A DNA stretch of 64,000 nt from Saccharicrinis sp965230625 (lineage in GTDB: Bacteria > Bacteroidota > Bacteroidia > Bacteroidales > Marinilabiliaceae): assembly GCA_965230625.1 (NCBI GenBank), contig CBDDLL010000001.1, positions 124,001 to 188,000 of the forward strand, in the 5' to 3' direction. How positions within the stretch are numbered: position 1 is the stretch's first letter; each line of letters starts with the position of its first letter. The notes beneath the pieces were generated by a model, which searched no databases, was not told where the DNA came from, and saw only the letters and a program-made list of their open reading frames with translations. The position numbers and the translations under genes were made by a program. Positions 24,315 to 33,079 of this stretch are shown here, one piece after another.

Positions 24315-25274
24315 TTATTCAATTTTTATAGTTCTCTCCTCACTAAACTCTCCAACATTATTTGCTTTATCAATACTTTTAACTTTCCATGTATATGATT
24401 TCCCTTCATCTAAGTCAAATGTTGCTTTTTGATTATTACTTTCCTTAGCCTCGAATAACTCAGTACTTGTTCCGTTTGTTTTTTCGTAAACAAAAACAGA
24501 ATCGTTTTTCCAATTTACATCACTCCCTTTTGTCCATGCAAAAGTAACTGTTGTATCTGCAGATGAGTGATTATCTCCAGGACTACCTAATGTAGGTACT
24601 AAAGGAGGAGTAACATCAACAATTAATTTGCGATAGGTAAATAACGTAGTTGATTTTGAATTAACGGCACGAACTCCCCACCATAGTTCTTCTTCATCTA
24701 CATCAAGTGTAATACTATTACCATCTTCCACTTTCTGATCTTCAAGCGAATCTCCATTTCCCCAGTCATCTTTATATATCAAAAATTTATAAAAGTCCAC
24801 ATGAGGCAAGGTATCCCACTTGAAGGTTATATTTTGCTTATTTGTAAATGAGTTCTCATTAGGGATTACTAACCGGACTCTTTGTTGTGTTAAATCATCA
24901 GTTGCTATTATGGTTAGTTTGGCTGTTGTCCAATCTGTTTGGTAAGCTCCATTCTCGGCTCTTACACGCCACTCAAAGTCACCCGGAAACAAAGTTACAT
25001 CGTATTTATCTTCTACAACTAATGTATCAAGCACAACTGATGTGGCCGAAGCAAAGTCTGGTGATACAATTTGAAGCCGATAACTTGTTGCATCATTGTT
25101 TTTATTCCACCAAAAAGTTAAAGTAACAATTTCGGTAGAATCATTATCTGCAGGTGCAATTAATGTTACTAAATCATCAGAGATATCTTCTTCCATAAAA
25201 ACCGAACAACCAAACAAAAGCGATATTGGTATTGTGATTAACAACCAAATATATTTAGAACTAATCTTCTTCAT
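24315..25274 (-). CDS. Lipoprotein with three Fn3-like domains
   Basis: 319 residues. The lipobox LLFGC (Cys at residue 23) is followed by SVFMEEDISDD, an acidic stretch that may favour outer-membrane or surface localisation. Three repeats of about 90-95 residues, each with a pattern like TLIAPADNDSTEIVTLTFWW or FAWTKGSDVNW and a closing EWRVRAENG/YTWKVKSIDKA strand, resemble fibronectin type III domains. These are common in adhesive and scaffold proteins. It is encoded 25 bases after the GspM-like gene and just before the B1 promoter. It could be a T2SS pilotin-like or scaffold lipoprotein, or an RHS-docking factor; neither can be settled from sequence. Confidence 0.8.
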   Translation of the reverse strand: MKKISSKYIWLLITIPISLLFGCSVFMEEDISDDLVTLIAPADNDSTEIVTLTFWWNKNNDATSYRLQIVSPDFASATSVVLDTLVVEDKYDVTLFPGDFEWRVRAENGAYQTDWTTAKLTIIATDDLTQQRVRLVIPNENSFTNKQNITFKWDTLPHVDFYKFLIYKDDWGNGDSLEDQKVEDGNSITLDVDEEELWWGVRAVNSKSTTLFTYRKLIVDVTPPLVPTLGSPGDNHSSADTTVTFAWTKGSDVNWKNDSVFVYEKTNGTSTELFEAKESNNQKATFDLDEGKSYTWKVKSIDKANNVGEFSEERTIKIE

Positions 25275-25299
25275 TTTTAAATCCTTTTCTTAAACATTC

Positions 25300-25836
25300 T
25301 TACTCTTCTTTAGCACTTCGAATAGATTGAATATAGAAATTACCATATAGGTATTTTCTTTTTTCTCTTAAATCATATTCGCTCTCAAATGTTACAGACC
25401 TTACCTTTCCGGCTACAGGCTTTGTTTCTACTTCGTGCAATAATTTAACAAGGTTTATAAACGATCCCTGAATTACAAGTTTATATGTTTCAATCTTAAA
25501 TTCATCTTTATTAAATGTATGTTTTTCAGGAATTTCATTTAATACCAACCTGTTTCTTTTGCAAAATTCCCCCACTTTATCAATTAAATAACCTCCACTT
25601 CCTTCCGTACCCGACACATCTCCTATTTGCTTTTCAATATCAGTTAATCTTTTGTTTATGGTTTGTAATTTATATGGAGCATTTTCGATACTTTTTAATT
25701 GTACTTTTAATTGGTTTAAATTCTGTTTTAGCTCAACACTTGGCATAATAGCAAATTTAAAACTTACCCAAATGAGTAGTACTGCTCCTATTATCAATCG
25801 AATAAAACGTTTTTTATATGATAAATTATTCCACAT
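25300..25836 (-). CDS. GspM/PilO-like inner-membrane protein
   Basis: 178 residues with one membrane segment (about 13-31, LIIGAVLLIWVSFKFAIM), a coiled-coil stretch (about 35-75, LKQNLNQLKVQLKSIE) and a periplasmic alpha/beta domain (about 95-178). The domain includes VLNEIPEKHTFNKDEF, FINLVKLLHEVETKP and VRSVTFESEYD. This is the typical PilO/GspM layout with a ferredoxin-like fold. Together with the upstream GspL/PilN-like protein it would form the inner-membrane assembly platform. The start overlaps the end of that gene by 11 bases. Confidence 0.78.
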   Translation of the reverse strand: MWNNLSYKKRFIRLIIGAVLLIWVSFKFAIMPSVELKQNLNQLKVQLKSIENAPYKLQTINKRLTDIEKQIGDVSGTEGSGGYLIDKVGEFCKRNRLVLNEIPEKHTFNKDEFKIETYKLVIQGSFINLVKLLHEVETKPVAGKVRSVTFESEYDLREKRKYLYGNFYIQSIRSAKEE

Positions 25837-27022
25837 TTAATGTAACTTTCAAATTGAAAACAGCTGGTTCGTTAGCTTCCTTTCTTCCATAATAAGTCAT
25901 TTCTACCTCTTTAACCCAGCTCTCCTTTTTTAACGAATTAATCCAGGCATTAATAAAGTTTGTTTCTTTGCTTTCTCCTTCGATATCAATAATCTTATCG
26001 TTAATTAAAACCTCCTTACCTGCCTGCATTTTCTTTTGCAAGGGATAAATATCTATTCTATTTAAAGTCAATCGCGAAGGCATTATGCTTACAGATCTGT
26101 CTGCATACCAGGCAAAATCAGTTTTACCAGTAAGTCCTCCTTTTACAATTAAATTTTCCTTCTTTTTTAAATCCTCTTCGGCCTGATTTAGTTTTTGAAG
26201 AATAGATTTATTTTTAACATATTCTCCATTAACCAAGTCATACTCTTTCCTGTAGGTATCATTCATAAAAAAATTACCCAACAACATAAAAAACAAAAGC
26301 CCAAGTACTCCCCATCCAACATACTGTATAAGTTTTTTATAAGTGTATTCGGACAAAAAAGTCTGATTGCTAATTTCTTCGTCATAATTAGAAGTGAAAA
26401 AATCGATACAATCAGAATAACTTAACATGTAAACAGATTGAATATTATCTTCGCCTATTTTATAATTTTCTCTTTGATCATTTGAGATCGCTTTAACCTG
26501 ACCAATAATATCATTACTAATTGTAAAGCTCCAATTTCCCAGAATATGATCTCCTTGTATTTGAAGCAAAGACAATATGTTGTTAATCGCAAACGGATCG
26601 GCTTTTACAGTAATCACGTCCAATTTTTGTGCTAACAATTCTTCAACTATCTCGTCACAAAGATCTTTTCTAATAACCGAAATAAATCCTTCTCCATCAT
26701 TATTATAGGAATGAAAATTAAACTCATCAGGATTATTTACAATCTGACCCTTAGGAGTACCATCTTTGTTAAAGCTTACTTTTTTAACAAGAACTCCCAC
26801 CCCCTCAATATTTACAATTATAGGGCACGCTTTAGGTACTTTTCTTTTTAGCTCTTCGTATGAGTCTATTCCTTGTTCTCTATCAACAATAAAAAGCTGT
26901 CCCTTTTTCCTTTCAACCACAACCAACTGGATGCACAGTCCTCTTTTACCTAACAAACGGATGGTTATGCCAGCCACTTTGTTAACCGTACCAAGTACTT
27001 TGCTTTGTACCCAATCGTTCAT
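25826..27022 (-). CDS. GspL-like (fused PilM/PilN-type) inner-membrane protein
   Basis: 398 residues. The N-terminal 235 residues are cytoplasmic and look like a diverged PilM/actin-like domain (GKRGLCIQLVVVERKKGQ, KADPFAINNILSLLQIQGD), as in GspL. A single membrane segment lies near 237-258 (VGWGVLGLLFFMLLGNFF). A coiled coil (LNQAEEDLKKKENLIVKGG) and a C-terminal strand-rich domain like PilN follow (SRLTLNRIDIYPLQKK, WVKEVEMTYYGRK). This one-polypeptide architecture equals GspL. The start lies 2 bases after the secretin stop. Confidence 0.75.
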   Translation of the reverse strand: MNDWVQSKVLGTVNKVAGITIRLLGKRGLCIQLVVVERKKGQLFIVDREQGIDSYEELKRKVPKACPIIVNIEGVGVLVKKVSFNKDGTPKGQIVNNPDEFNFHSYNNDGEGFISVIRKDLCDEIVEELLAQKLDVITVKADPFAINNILSLLQIQGDHILGNWSFTISNDIIGQVKAISNDQRENYKIGEDNIQSVYMLSYSDCIDFFTSNYDEEISNQTFLSEYTYKKLIQYVGWGVLGLLFFMLLGNFFMNDTYRKEYDLVNGEYVKNKSILQKLNQAEEDLKKKENLIVKGGLTGKTDFAWYADRSVSIMPSRLTLNRIDIYPLQKKMQAGKEVLINDKIIDIEGESKETNFINAWINSLKKESWVKEVEMTYYGRKEANEPAVFNLKVTLNVE

Positions 27023-27024
27023 CC

Positions 27025-28938
27025 TTAGTTTATAATTGTAGGTTTAATAAAAATATTCAGCTTCCCTTCGGACTTTGCCTTGGTTTTAGAAGAAAAAATC
27101 CAATTTAATATCGGTATTCTGGAGAGCAATGGGAACCCACTTCTAGTATCTCTTTTTTCTGCTTCTTCTAATCCTCCTAGTAAAATCATCTCCTGATCTT
27201 TAATCCTGATAAGAGATTCAAACATCCTGGTCACTTTACCTGGAGGCGCATTTTCTTCAATTCTTTCGGTAAAATCGCTTTGCTCAACTTTTATTTGCAA
27301 CGTAATATCCTGATTACCCGAAACGATGGGTTTAATCTCTAATTTTAAATCCGCTTCAACAGGTTTATATGTAGTTGTGGTCTGAGAAGAGGAAGTTACA
27401 GTCCCATACAAGGTATTTAATTCTTCTTTATAATACTCTGTTCTACCAATACTCATACTGGCTTTATGCCCATTCATAGTAGCCAATTGCGGCGTTGATT
27501 TTATATCTACATAACCATTTTCGTCCAAAGCATTCAATGTCATATAAAAATTAGACTTTACTTTACCCAAGTTTACCCAACCCAAACCGTTGAAACCGTC
27601 TATGAGTTTATTTATACTATTTGCTCCAAGTGTTACATTGGCCGAAGGTAGTATTGTTCCGCTTGTTTTTACAGCTTCTTCTGATAAACCTGCTGTAATC
27701 CCTGTTGATAACTGTTTAGAATCATTATTATCTACTATAATAACCTCTATTAATACTACTGGTATCAACTTATCTACCTCTTTTAAAAATGCGGTTAAAG
27801 CATTAATTCTATCTGATGAACCTGCCAAAATAAGACTATTTAGATCGGGATAATCAATAATTTCGACTCCTTCTTTTAAATTGGTAGGTATTACATATTG
27901 CAAAGAGTCGATTGAACGATAGCGCATTTGCACCATTTTTACTTCATTCATTTCAACCACATCCCGTGCACCAATCCAATATGTATTATCTACTTTACGA
28001 ATAGCTACTTTTAGTCCTACAAATAAATCCTCCAAAATTTCATTCAACTTCTCTCCTTTTTTTTCAATAGTAACCGTTTCATCAATTTCACCAATAAATT
28101 GATATGGCATATTCAATGGAGTAAACAATTGCCTGACAACTTCAGCAACATTGGCATTTTCAGCTTCTACATCAATGGAATCTTTGTTGTGAACATTCAC
28201 TACACAAAATCCCTGCGCATCTGATTTTCTGGATGTACTTCTATTTCTAAAACTATTCGAACCTCTTCTTGATCCCTGGTTTATACTCGATTGATTAACA
28301 TCATTCTTTATTTCTGATTCGAGAATATAAAAACCATCCTCCGATTTAGACACCTTAAAGTCGTTAGCAACAGCCATCTTTTGTATTGCATTAAAAAAAG
28401 GCATGTCTTTTATAAATGTCCTCACTCGTAAACCTTTGGTACTTGATTTAGCAATTAAGTTTTGTCCTGTTTTACGTGTTATCTCTCTGGCAACTTCCTC
28501 AATGGATGCATCATTTATCTCTAATGAAACTTTATCTTCTTTTGAATCATAATCAACAAGTACAGAAGGAGCTTTAGGAGGTACTGGAACCGGAATAGAT
28601 TGAATATTTAAAATATTACCAATAATTTCAATTTCTACATTGTAATTTTTTCTTACAAAAACCAACAAATCCTTAACCTGTACATTAGAAAAGTTATTAC
28701 TAACAGGCTGACTTAAACCAGGATCCAGACTTACGTTTAATCCTGCTTCGTTAGCAATTCCTCTTATAAACTCGTGTAATGGAATTTGGTTAACTGTAAA
28801 ATCTATCTTTTCGTTGAGCGCAGGAACTGTTTTTGATATACTATCTAACTTTTGACGGAATTCATCATTTTGTTGTGAATGCAGAGTTAGTGTAAGGCTG
28901 ATTAGAAGAAATAATATTGTTAAACGTTGTATAAACAT
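27025..28938 (-). CDS. gspD: Type II secretion secretin (GspD-like)
   Basis: Outer-membrane channel of the type II/type IV pilus superfamily. 637 residues from the ATG at 28938; an upstream TTG at 28980 is less likely. The signal peptide runs to about residue 22 (LTILFLLISLTLTLHSQ). N-terminal STN/N0-like region (TVNQIPLHEFIRGIANEAG), then secretin N domains, and the C-terminal secretin core from about residue 380: VLIEVIIVDNN, STPQLATMNGHKASMSIG, VEADLKLEIKPIVSG, IRIKDQEMILLGGLEEAEK and PLLSRIPILNWIF, which are strong family hallmarks. A Ser/Arg-rich linker (SRRGSNSFRNRSTSRKS) is unusual. No S domain for pilotin binding is apparent. Confidence 0.93.
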   Translation of the reverse strand: MFIQRLTILFLLISLTLTLHSQQNDEFRQKLDSISKTVPALNEKIDFTVNQIPLHEFIRGIANEAGLNVSLDPGLSQPVSNNFSNVQVKDLLVFVRKNYNVEIEIIGNILNIQSIPVPVPPKAPSVLVDYDSKEDKVSLEINDASIEEVAREITRKTGQNLIAKSSTKGLRVRTFIKDMPFFNAIQKMAVANDFKVSKSEDGFYILESEIKNDVNQSSINQGSRRGSNSFRNRSTSRKSDAQGFCVVNVHNKDSIDVEAENANVAEVVRQLFTPLNMPYQFIGEIDETVTIEKKGEKLNEILEDLFVGLKVAIRKVDNTYWIGARDVVEMNEVKMVQMRYRSIDSLQYVIPTNLKEGVEIIDYPDLNSLILAGSSDRINALTAFLKEVDKLIPVVLIEVIIVDNNDSKQLSTGITAGLSEEAVKTSGTILPSANVTLGANSINKLIDGFNGLGWVNLGKVKSNFYMTLNALDENGYVDIKSTPQLATMNGHKASMSIGRTEYYKEELNTLYGTVTSSSQTTTTYKPVEADLKLEIKPIVSGNQDITLQIKVEQSDFTERIEENAPPGKVTRMFESLIRIKDQEMILLGGLEEAEKRDTRSGFPLLSRIPILNWIFSSKTKAKSEGKLNIFIKPTIIN

Positions 28939-29022
28939 GTTTTGATTAGGCTTTCTTATTTTCGAAAAATTATGCTGCAAAAATATTGATTTTAATTGTA
29001 TTCTTACTATTTTATATGTTTT

Positions 29023-30462
29023 TTATCTACTTGAAAGAATTGGATAAACTTCATCTACTGACGTTAAACCCTCTGACAACATACGGAATGCAACATCTGA
29101 AAGTTCTGCAATTTGCTTTTCTATTAAATAATCTCTCACATCAAATGATTCGTGTCTAATATGCTCCTTTAAGTTCCTGTCTATAGGAACAATTTCGTAA
29201 AGTGCCTGACGTCCTTTATAGCCTGTATAAAAACACTGATCGCAACCTACAGGTACCCAATGTTCTTTTATCTCGTTTGGAGGCATATAACCAACCGGAT
29301 ATTGCTCAATGTTAAATTCTTTTTTGCTTTTGCAATTAGGACATAACTTTCGTACCAGTCTTTGTGCTACGGAAAGATTTAAAGTTGATGCCACTAAATA
29401 CGCTGGAATGCCCATATCAACCAAACGAGTTACTGTTCCCCATGCCGAATTAGTATGAATAGTACTCAACACTAAGTGTCCTGTTAGAGCTGCCCTTACT
29501 GCCATACGTGCTGTTTCTGTATCACGAATCTCACCCAACATAATAATATCAGGATCTTGCCTTAAAAAGGTACGCATAGCACTGGCAAAGTCCAATCCAA
29601 TAGCTTCTTTTAGTTGAACCTGATTAATTCCTTCTAAAGTATACTCTATAGGATCTTCAATGGTAAGAATATTGGTTTCTTCCTTGTTTAGCCTTTTTAA
29701 TGTTGCATACAAGGTAGTTGTTTTACCCGATCCTGTTGGTCCACTTATTAATACTATTCCATTGGGCTTTTTAACGCCTTCCATGTAATCCCTTAACTGA
29801 CCTTCATTAAAACCCAAAAAGTCTAAATCAATCTGGGTAGCATCCCTGTTTAAAAGACGCATTACTGTTTTTTCACCGTATAAAGTGGGTAATACCGATA
29901 CACGAATATCAAACTTTCGTCCGTTCTCAGAGAAAATAATTCTACCATCCTGAGGTAATCGTTTTTCGGAAATATCCAGGTTGGCTTTGATCTTAATTTT
30001 ATTGATTAATGCAGGATAGTTATGCTTACTTACTACATATCTTTCTACTAATTTTCCATCTATCCTAAACCTCACCCTGCATCTTTCTTCAAAGGCTTCT
30101 AAATGAATATCACTACTCTTTATCCTTGCTGCCTCCTCAATCATCTGGCTTAACAAATCACTATTGCCAGAAATATTTAGCTCTGTGGTTTCTGAATTAC
30201 CTCCCTGCCTTTCATCTCTTGGATAGTAGCGGGTTAACTGCTGAACAATCCATTCGTTTGATTTTGGCAGGAGAGAAACCTCCATACCCAACAATACCAA
30301 CAATTCGTTAACCAACTCTTCTTTTTCATTATTAGAATCGGAATAATAGAACTCTGTTACATCCTCGTTTTGCCCGGCAGGTATAATATTATAGTGCCAT
30401 GCCTGATCTGTTGTAAGTAGCTGTTTGAGTTCGGTACTTAATTCAAAAGTAATATCCTGCAT
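29023..30462 (-). CDS. gspE: Type II secretion ATPase GspE/PilB-like
   Basis: Hexameric ATPase powering pseudopilus assembly. 479 residues from the ATG at 30462; a TTG at 30489 would overlap the previous gene. Motifs in order: Walker A GPTGSGKTTTLYA (Lys near residue 247), Asp box IEDPIEYTLEGINQVQ, Walker B QDPDIIMLGEIRDTETA and His box TGHLVLSTIHTNSAWG. The zinc-binding tetracysteine motif has CPNC and CDQC (LCPNCKSKK, CDQCFYTGYKG). The Cys motif and the N-terminal domain match GspE/PilB and exclude the PilT retraction ATPase. It starts 2 bases after the prepilin peptidase stop. Confidence 0.95.
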   Translation of the reverse strand: MQDITFELSTELKQLLTTDQAWHYNIIPAGQNEDVTEFYYSDSNNEKEELVNELLVLLGMEVSLLPKSNEWIVQQLTRYYPRDERQGGNSETTELNISGNSDLLSQMIEEAARIKSSDIHLEAFEERCRVRFRIDGKLVERYVVSKHNYPALINKIKIKANLDISEKRLPQDGRIIFSENGRKFDIRVSVLPTLYGEKTVMRLLNRDATQIDLDFLGFNEGQLRDYMEGVKKPNGIVLISGPTGSGKTTTLYATLKRLNKEETNILTIEDPIEYTLEGINQVQLKEAIGLDFASAMRTFLRQDPDIIMLGEIRDTETARMAVRAALTGHLVLSTIHTNSAWGTVTRLVDMGIPAYLVASTLNLSVAQRLVRKLCPNCKSKKEFNIEQYPVGYMPPNEIKEHWVPVGCDQCFYTGYKGRQALYEIVPIDRNLKEHIRHESFDVRDYLIEKQIAELSDVAFRMLSEGLTSVDEVYPILSSR

Positions 30463-30464
30463 AG

Positions 30465-30929
30465 TTAGATTTTTTGGTAAACTTCCCAACTTATCAATAA
30501 TAACGAAACAATTCCGGCAAAAGGTATCAAAAATCCATCTTTACTCTTTTTAATCGCTTTAAAAATAAAAGCATAAATCAATGACACAAAAGCCGATACA
30601 AAAACAAACCAAACAAAGTTGTAAGGTGTAAAATAAATTGTAGTTATTGCTAACATCCACACATCTCCCCAACCAAAAGCCTCTTTAAAGAAGTTTACTT
30701 CCCGTTTTCTCCACTTTAACCAACCCATCATTAAAACTAGCTGTATAGCCAGAATTACGATATTGATTAAAACATAGTAATATTCAATAGGTTGACTAAA
30801 AAACTTATTTATTAGTATAATTATTGATAGTATAATCAATAATAAAACAGGTATTGATCGATCTTTAAAATCAAAAAAAGCAACTATAAAAAGTAACAAT
30901 AAGGAAGTTGATTCTAACCACCCCATCAA
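30465..30929 (-). CDS. Prepilin peptidase, A24 peptidase-only form (GspO/PilD-like)
   Basis: 154 residues, polytopic, with the two catalytic aspartates of aspartic peptidase family A24: the first in AFFDFKDRSIP (about residue 20) and the second in the GxGD motif FGWGDVWML (about residue 87). Family members with both activities have an N-terminal cytoplasmic methyltransferase domain with Cys pairs. That domain is absent here, so the enzyme may cleave leader peptides without N-methylating them, as TadV/CpaA-like forms do. It overlaps the major pseudopilin gene by 4 bases, and gspE follows after 2 bases. Confidence 0.88.
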   Translation of the reverse strand: MMGWLESTSLLLLFIVAFFDFKDRSIPVLLLIILSIIILINKFFSQPIEYYYVLINIVILAIQLVLMMGWLKWRKREVNFFKEAFGWGDVWMLAITTIYFTPYNFVWFVFVSAFVSLIYAFIFKAIKKSKDGFLIPFAGIVSLLLISWEVYQKI

Positions 30930-31345
30930 TCTTTAGTTACCTCAACCAAGTTTTTATCCTGATCCATCTCCCAAACATTGAAAATGCCATCGCCATCAAA
31001 ATCAGCTACAGCAGTAGCCCTTGCTTTAAAGGTATTTGCTGTTATCTCAACCATCTCGATACGATAATTTGCAGTACCCCCATCACTTACTAATTTCTCT
31101 TGCACGTAATCAATTGCATTTAAATCTTCGGTGTATTTTGAGTGCATGTAAAAATAGTTCTTTTGCAAAGTGTGTAAGTGGTTGAGTTGCATTTGTGCCT
31201 CTGAGCTTTTTGCTTTAGAAATTAAAGGCATCAAATTAGGCAAGGCTATTAAAAGTAAAATACCAATAATTACTAAAACCACTAACATTTCTTGTAGTGT
31301 AAAACCACTCACTCTTTTGTTTATTAATTTGTTAATTCCTCTCAT
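30926..31345 (-). CDS. gspG: Major pseudopilin, GspG-like
   Basis: 139 residues from the ATG at 31345; upstream in-frame codons lack a sensible start context. The leader MRGINKLINKRVSG is followed by FTLQEMLVVLVIIGILLLIA, giving a textbook prepilin site (Gly -1, Phe +1, Glu +5) and N-terminal helix. The C-terminal FDGDGIFNVWEMDQDKN is acidic and resembles the Ca-binding loop of GspG. It is the first gene of the cluster and overlaps the peptidase gene by 4 bases. About 600 bases upstream carry no other gene, so the main secretion promoter is expected there. Confidence 0.9.
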   Translation of the reverse strand: MRGINKLINKRVSGFTLQEMLVVLVIIGILLLIALPNLMPLISKAKSSEAQMQLNHLHTLQKNYFYMHSKYTEDLNAIDYVQEKLVSDGGTANYRIEMVEITANTFKARATAVADFDGDGIFNVWEMDQDKNLVEVTKD

Positions 31346-31949
31346 CTGGTTTTTATTTAATTGGCACAATATTAGTAAATTCCACGATAAAAACATGTAA
31401 GTTAGTTTATGAATTTCGCGAGATCGTTAGAATAAAGACATAAGATATAAAACTAATCTGCAAGATGCTTAATGTCAAGTGCTTAATTAAGCCACCTTTA
31501 TTATCACAACTTCCTAATATTCTATACATTAAAGAAACCTGACGAACTATTAAAATTTATAGGTGTATAAATATTTTGAGATTAGTTTAAAAGTTAGTGA
31601 TATGCAACATTATATAATTACAGCTATATTTATTTTATTTCACCTTACCATAAGGTATAATCTTGCGGTAGTATAAGAGGATTTTACCCCCAGAACTTGA
31701 CCCGAAAGAAAAAAACATGTTTTTTTTAGAATGATTGATATCTTCTTGACCAATAAAAAACTCAAAGACTTCTTTAATAAAAATACTATTGCGATGTAAA
31801 CAACAAAGCCGCACTTTTAAATATGGCTTTGTTATTTTTAGTTTACTAGCCAGAAGCCATATGCAGCGACGCAGCCAGAGGCGTACACAAAACTATGTTT
31901 TAGTTATTGGGTACAGTGAGCAAGGAATAGCTATACAATAAGCATAATT
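31346..31949. other. Non-coding interval upstream of the secretion cluster, with one hairpin
   Basis: About 600 AT-rich bases without a credible gene. At 31802-31832 the inverted repeat AACAAAGCC ... GGCTTTGTT can form a hairpin. Its surroundings on the minus strand resemble the repeat units at 32461 and 33080 (a GTAAA-type A-rich stretch, then the stem, with TTTAAAAG in the loop). Another part (31850-31890) carries the direct repeat AGCCAGA. I found no clear TAnnTTTG promoter for the pseudopilin gene. Confidence 0.45.
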
Positions 31950-32423
31950 TTAATATCCTATTTGCACACCTGGTAGTTCGGGAATAATCATCATAAACAA
32001 CATAACAGTAGCAAAAACAAATATGATATAATTTACAATGTCCTTTTTTTTGATTTGTATAAATGAAATTAACAATACCCCAATTGCAATGATTTCAAAA
32101 ACATATAAATTAAAAACAAAGCTACCTTTTAGTATATAAAATAATTTACCTTTAACTAAAGCTAAAAGAATTATACCTATTGACGAAAATGCCATCATGT
32201 GTGCGGATAGAACTTTTTTAACTCTACCTATTCCAACTATTGCTAAAAGGCACAAAAACCACCTGAGATAACTTTTAACCTTACTCTCGTATGCCCATGA
32301 TACCAACACGCTTGTATCAGCAGGATCTATTCTATATTTTAAATAGAATACCATATCAATAACTGCAATAATAGCTATAAAAAGTACAAGTATTTTTGGT
32401 AATAAATTTGTCTTCTTAAACAT
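31950..32423 (-). CDS. Hypothetical four-TM membrane protein
   Basis: 157 residues, mostly hydrophobic. Predicted membrane segments are near 10-28 (ILVLFIAIIAVIDMVFYL), 52-65, 75-90 (FSSIGIILLALV), 98-118 (FVFNLYVFEIIAIGVLLISF) and 128-147 (YIIFVFATVMLFMMIIPEL). The first may be a signal anchor. No family is recognised. It is one of three small membrane proteins downstream of the second RHS locus, each separated from the next by a structured repeat. It may be an orphan immunity protein or unrelated cargo of the array. Confidence 0.6.
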   Translation of the reverse strand: MFKKTNLLPKILVLFIAIIAVIDMVFYLKYRIDPADTSVLVSWAYESKVKSYLRWFLCLLAIVGIGRVKKVLSAHMMAFSSIGIILLALVKGKLFYILKGSFVFNLYVFEIIAIGVLLISFIQIKKKDIVNYIIFVFATVMLFMMIIPELPGVQIGY

Positions 32424-32460
32424 GTTCTCCTACGTATTACAAACCCTTACAATTAATACA

Positions 32461-32543
32461 AAGAGTCACAATATTTTACAATTGCGACTCCATTATGTTA
32501 TTTACATCTCACTTATTTCACGGATCACAGATCCGCGCCAGCC
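32461..32543 (-). repeat. Structured repeat unit, copy B, with partial copy C
   Basis: This unit is 83 bases long. Its first part can form the stem GAGTCxCAAT / ATTGxGACTC. The second part is nearly identical to copy A (33080-33162) from position 50 on, including the palindrome CGGATCnCAGATCCG and GCGCCAGCC. A weaker related hairpin (CAACTT...TTGTAGCTCTT) lies just above it at about 32546-32570. It follows the 3' end of the 127-aa gene on the minus strand. Confidence 0.65.
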
Positions 32544-32576
32544 ACAACTTAATAAATTGTAGCTCTTCTATTTTTT

Positions 32577-32960
32577 TTATTTTCTAACATTTGGCAACCT
32601 ATCCCATCCCTCATTGGGAGCCTTTAGGCCTCCCTTTATTTCTTTATCCAATAAAATTTCAGAGTTTTTTGGATCGTCGGGATTAAACTTTACAATATAA
32701 CTCTTGGACAAATGTTTTTTTAAACGACTTCCAAAATAAACCCCTTCATAAGTTTTACCCATATAATAGTATTTATAATAAGCATTTTCACCTCCTCTGG
32801 CTAAATACGTATTATCAAAAACGTATCCAATCGTATATTTGTGTTTTAATCTAAGCTCTTTTTTTTTATTCTTTGTATTAACAAAAGCAATTCCTGCAAT
32901 TATTAAAATAATAGCAGTTATAACAAGTCCTAGCTTATCATGTTTTTCATCTTTTTTCAT
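32577..32960 (-). CDS. Small membrane-anchored protein, DUF3592-like, candidate orphan immunity
   Basis: 127 residues with a single N-terminal membrane segment (about 11-27, LVITAIILIIAGIAFV) and a strand-rich domain outside it. Its pattern (GYVFDNTYLARGG, YKYYYMGKTYEGVYFGS, SYIVKFNPDDPKNSEILLD) resembles DUF3592-type proteins, where a GD/KF-PxDPxxSEIL ending is common. Proteins like this often sit beside polymorphic toxin genes in Bacteroidetes. Here it lies in the array downstream of RHS B2 but is separated from it by an intron remnant and a repeat. An immunity role is inference. Confidence 0.6.
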   Translation of the reverse strand: MKKDEKHDKLGLVITAIILIIAGIAFVNTKNKKKELRLKHKYTIGYVFDNTYLARGGENAYYKYYYMGKTYEGVYFGSRLKKHLSKSYIVKFNPDDPKNSEILLDKEIKGGLKAPNEGWDRLPNVRK

Positions 32961-33079
32961 CTTGTTATTGAGTTTTGTATTTTCTTATTAATCGCAGATG
33001 TGCCAAAACCATTCATAAAACTAGTTATAGTGCCTACTGCTGAGTTAAAACCGGAATACAATTCCTTACCAAATATAAT

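Noticed and set aside
8336..31345. The cluster as a type IV pilus for twitching motility
   Set aside because: No PilT-type retraction ATPase is seen; the ATPase has the GspE/PilB tetracysteine motif and the cluster has GspC-, GspK- and GspL-like parts. A T2SS-like label fits better, though the PilMN/O/P similarity keeps it open.
31802..31832. Hairpin AACAAAGCC / GGCTTTGTT as an integron attC site
   Set aside because: No RYYYAAC/GTTRRRY core pair is seen and no integrase gene is in the window. It fits a member of the repeat family at 32461/33080 or a weak terminator better.
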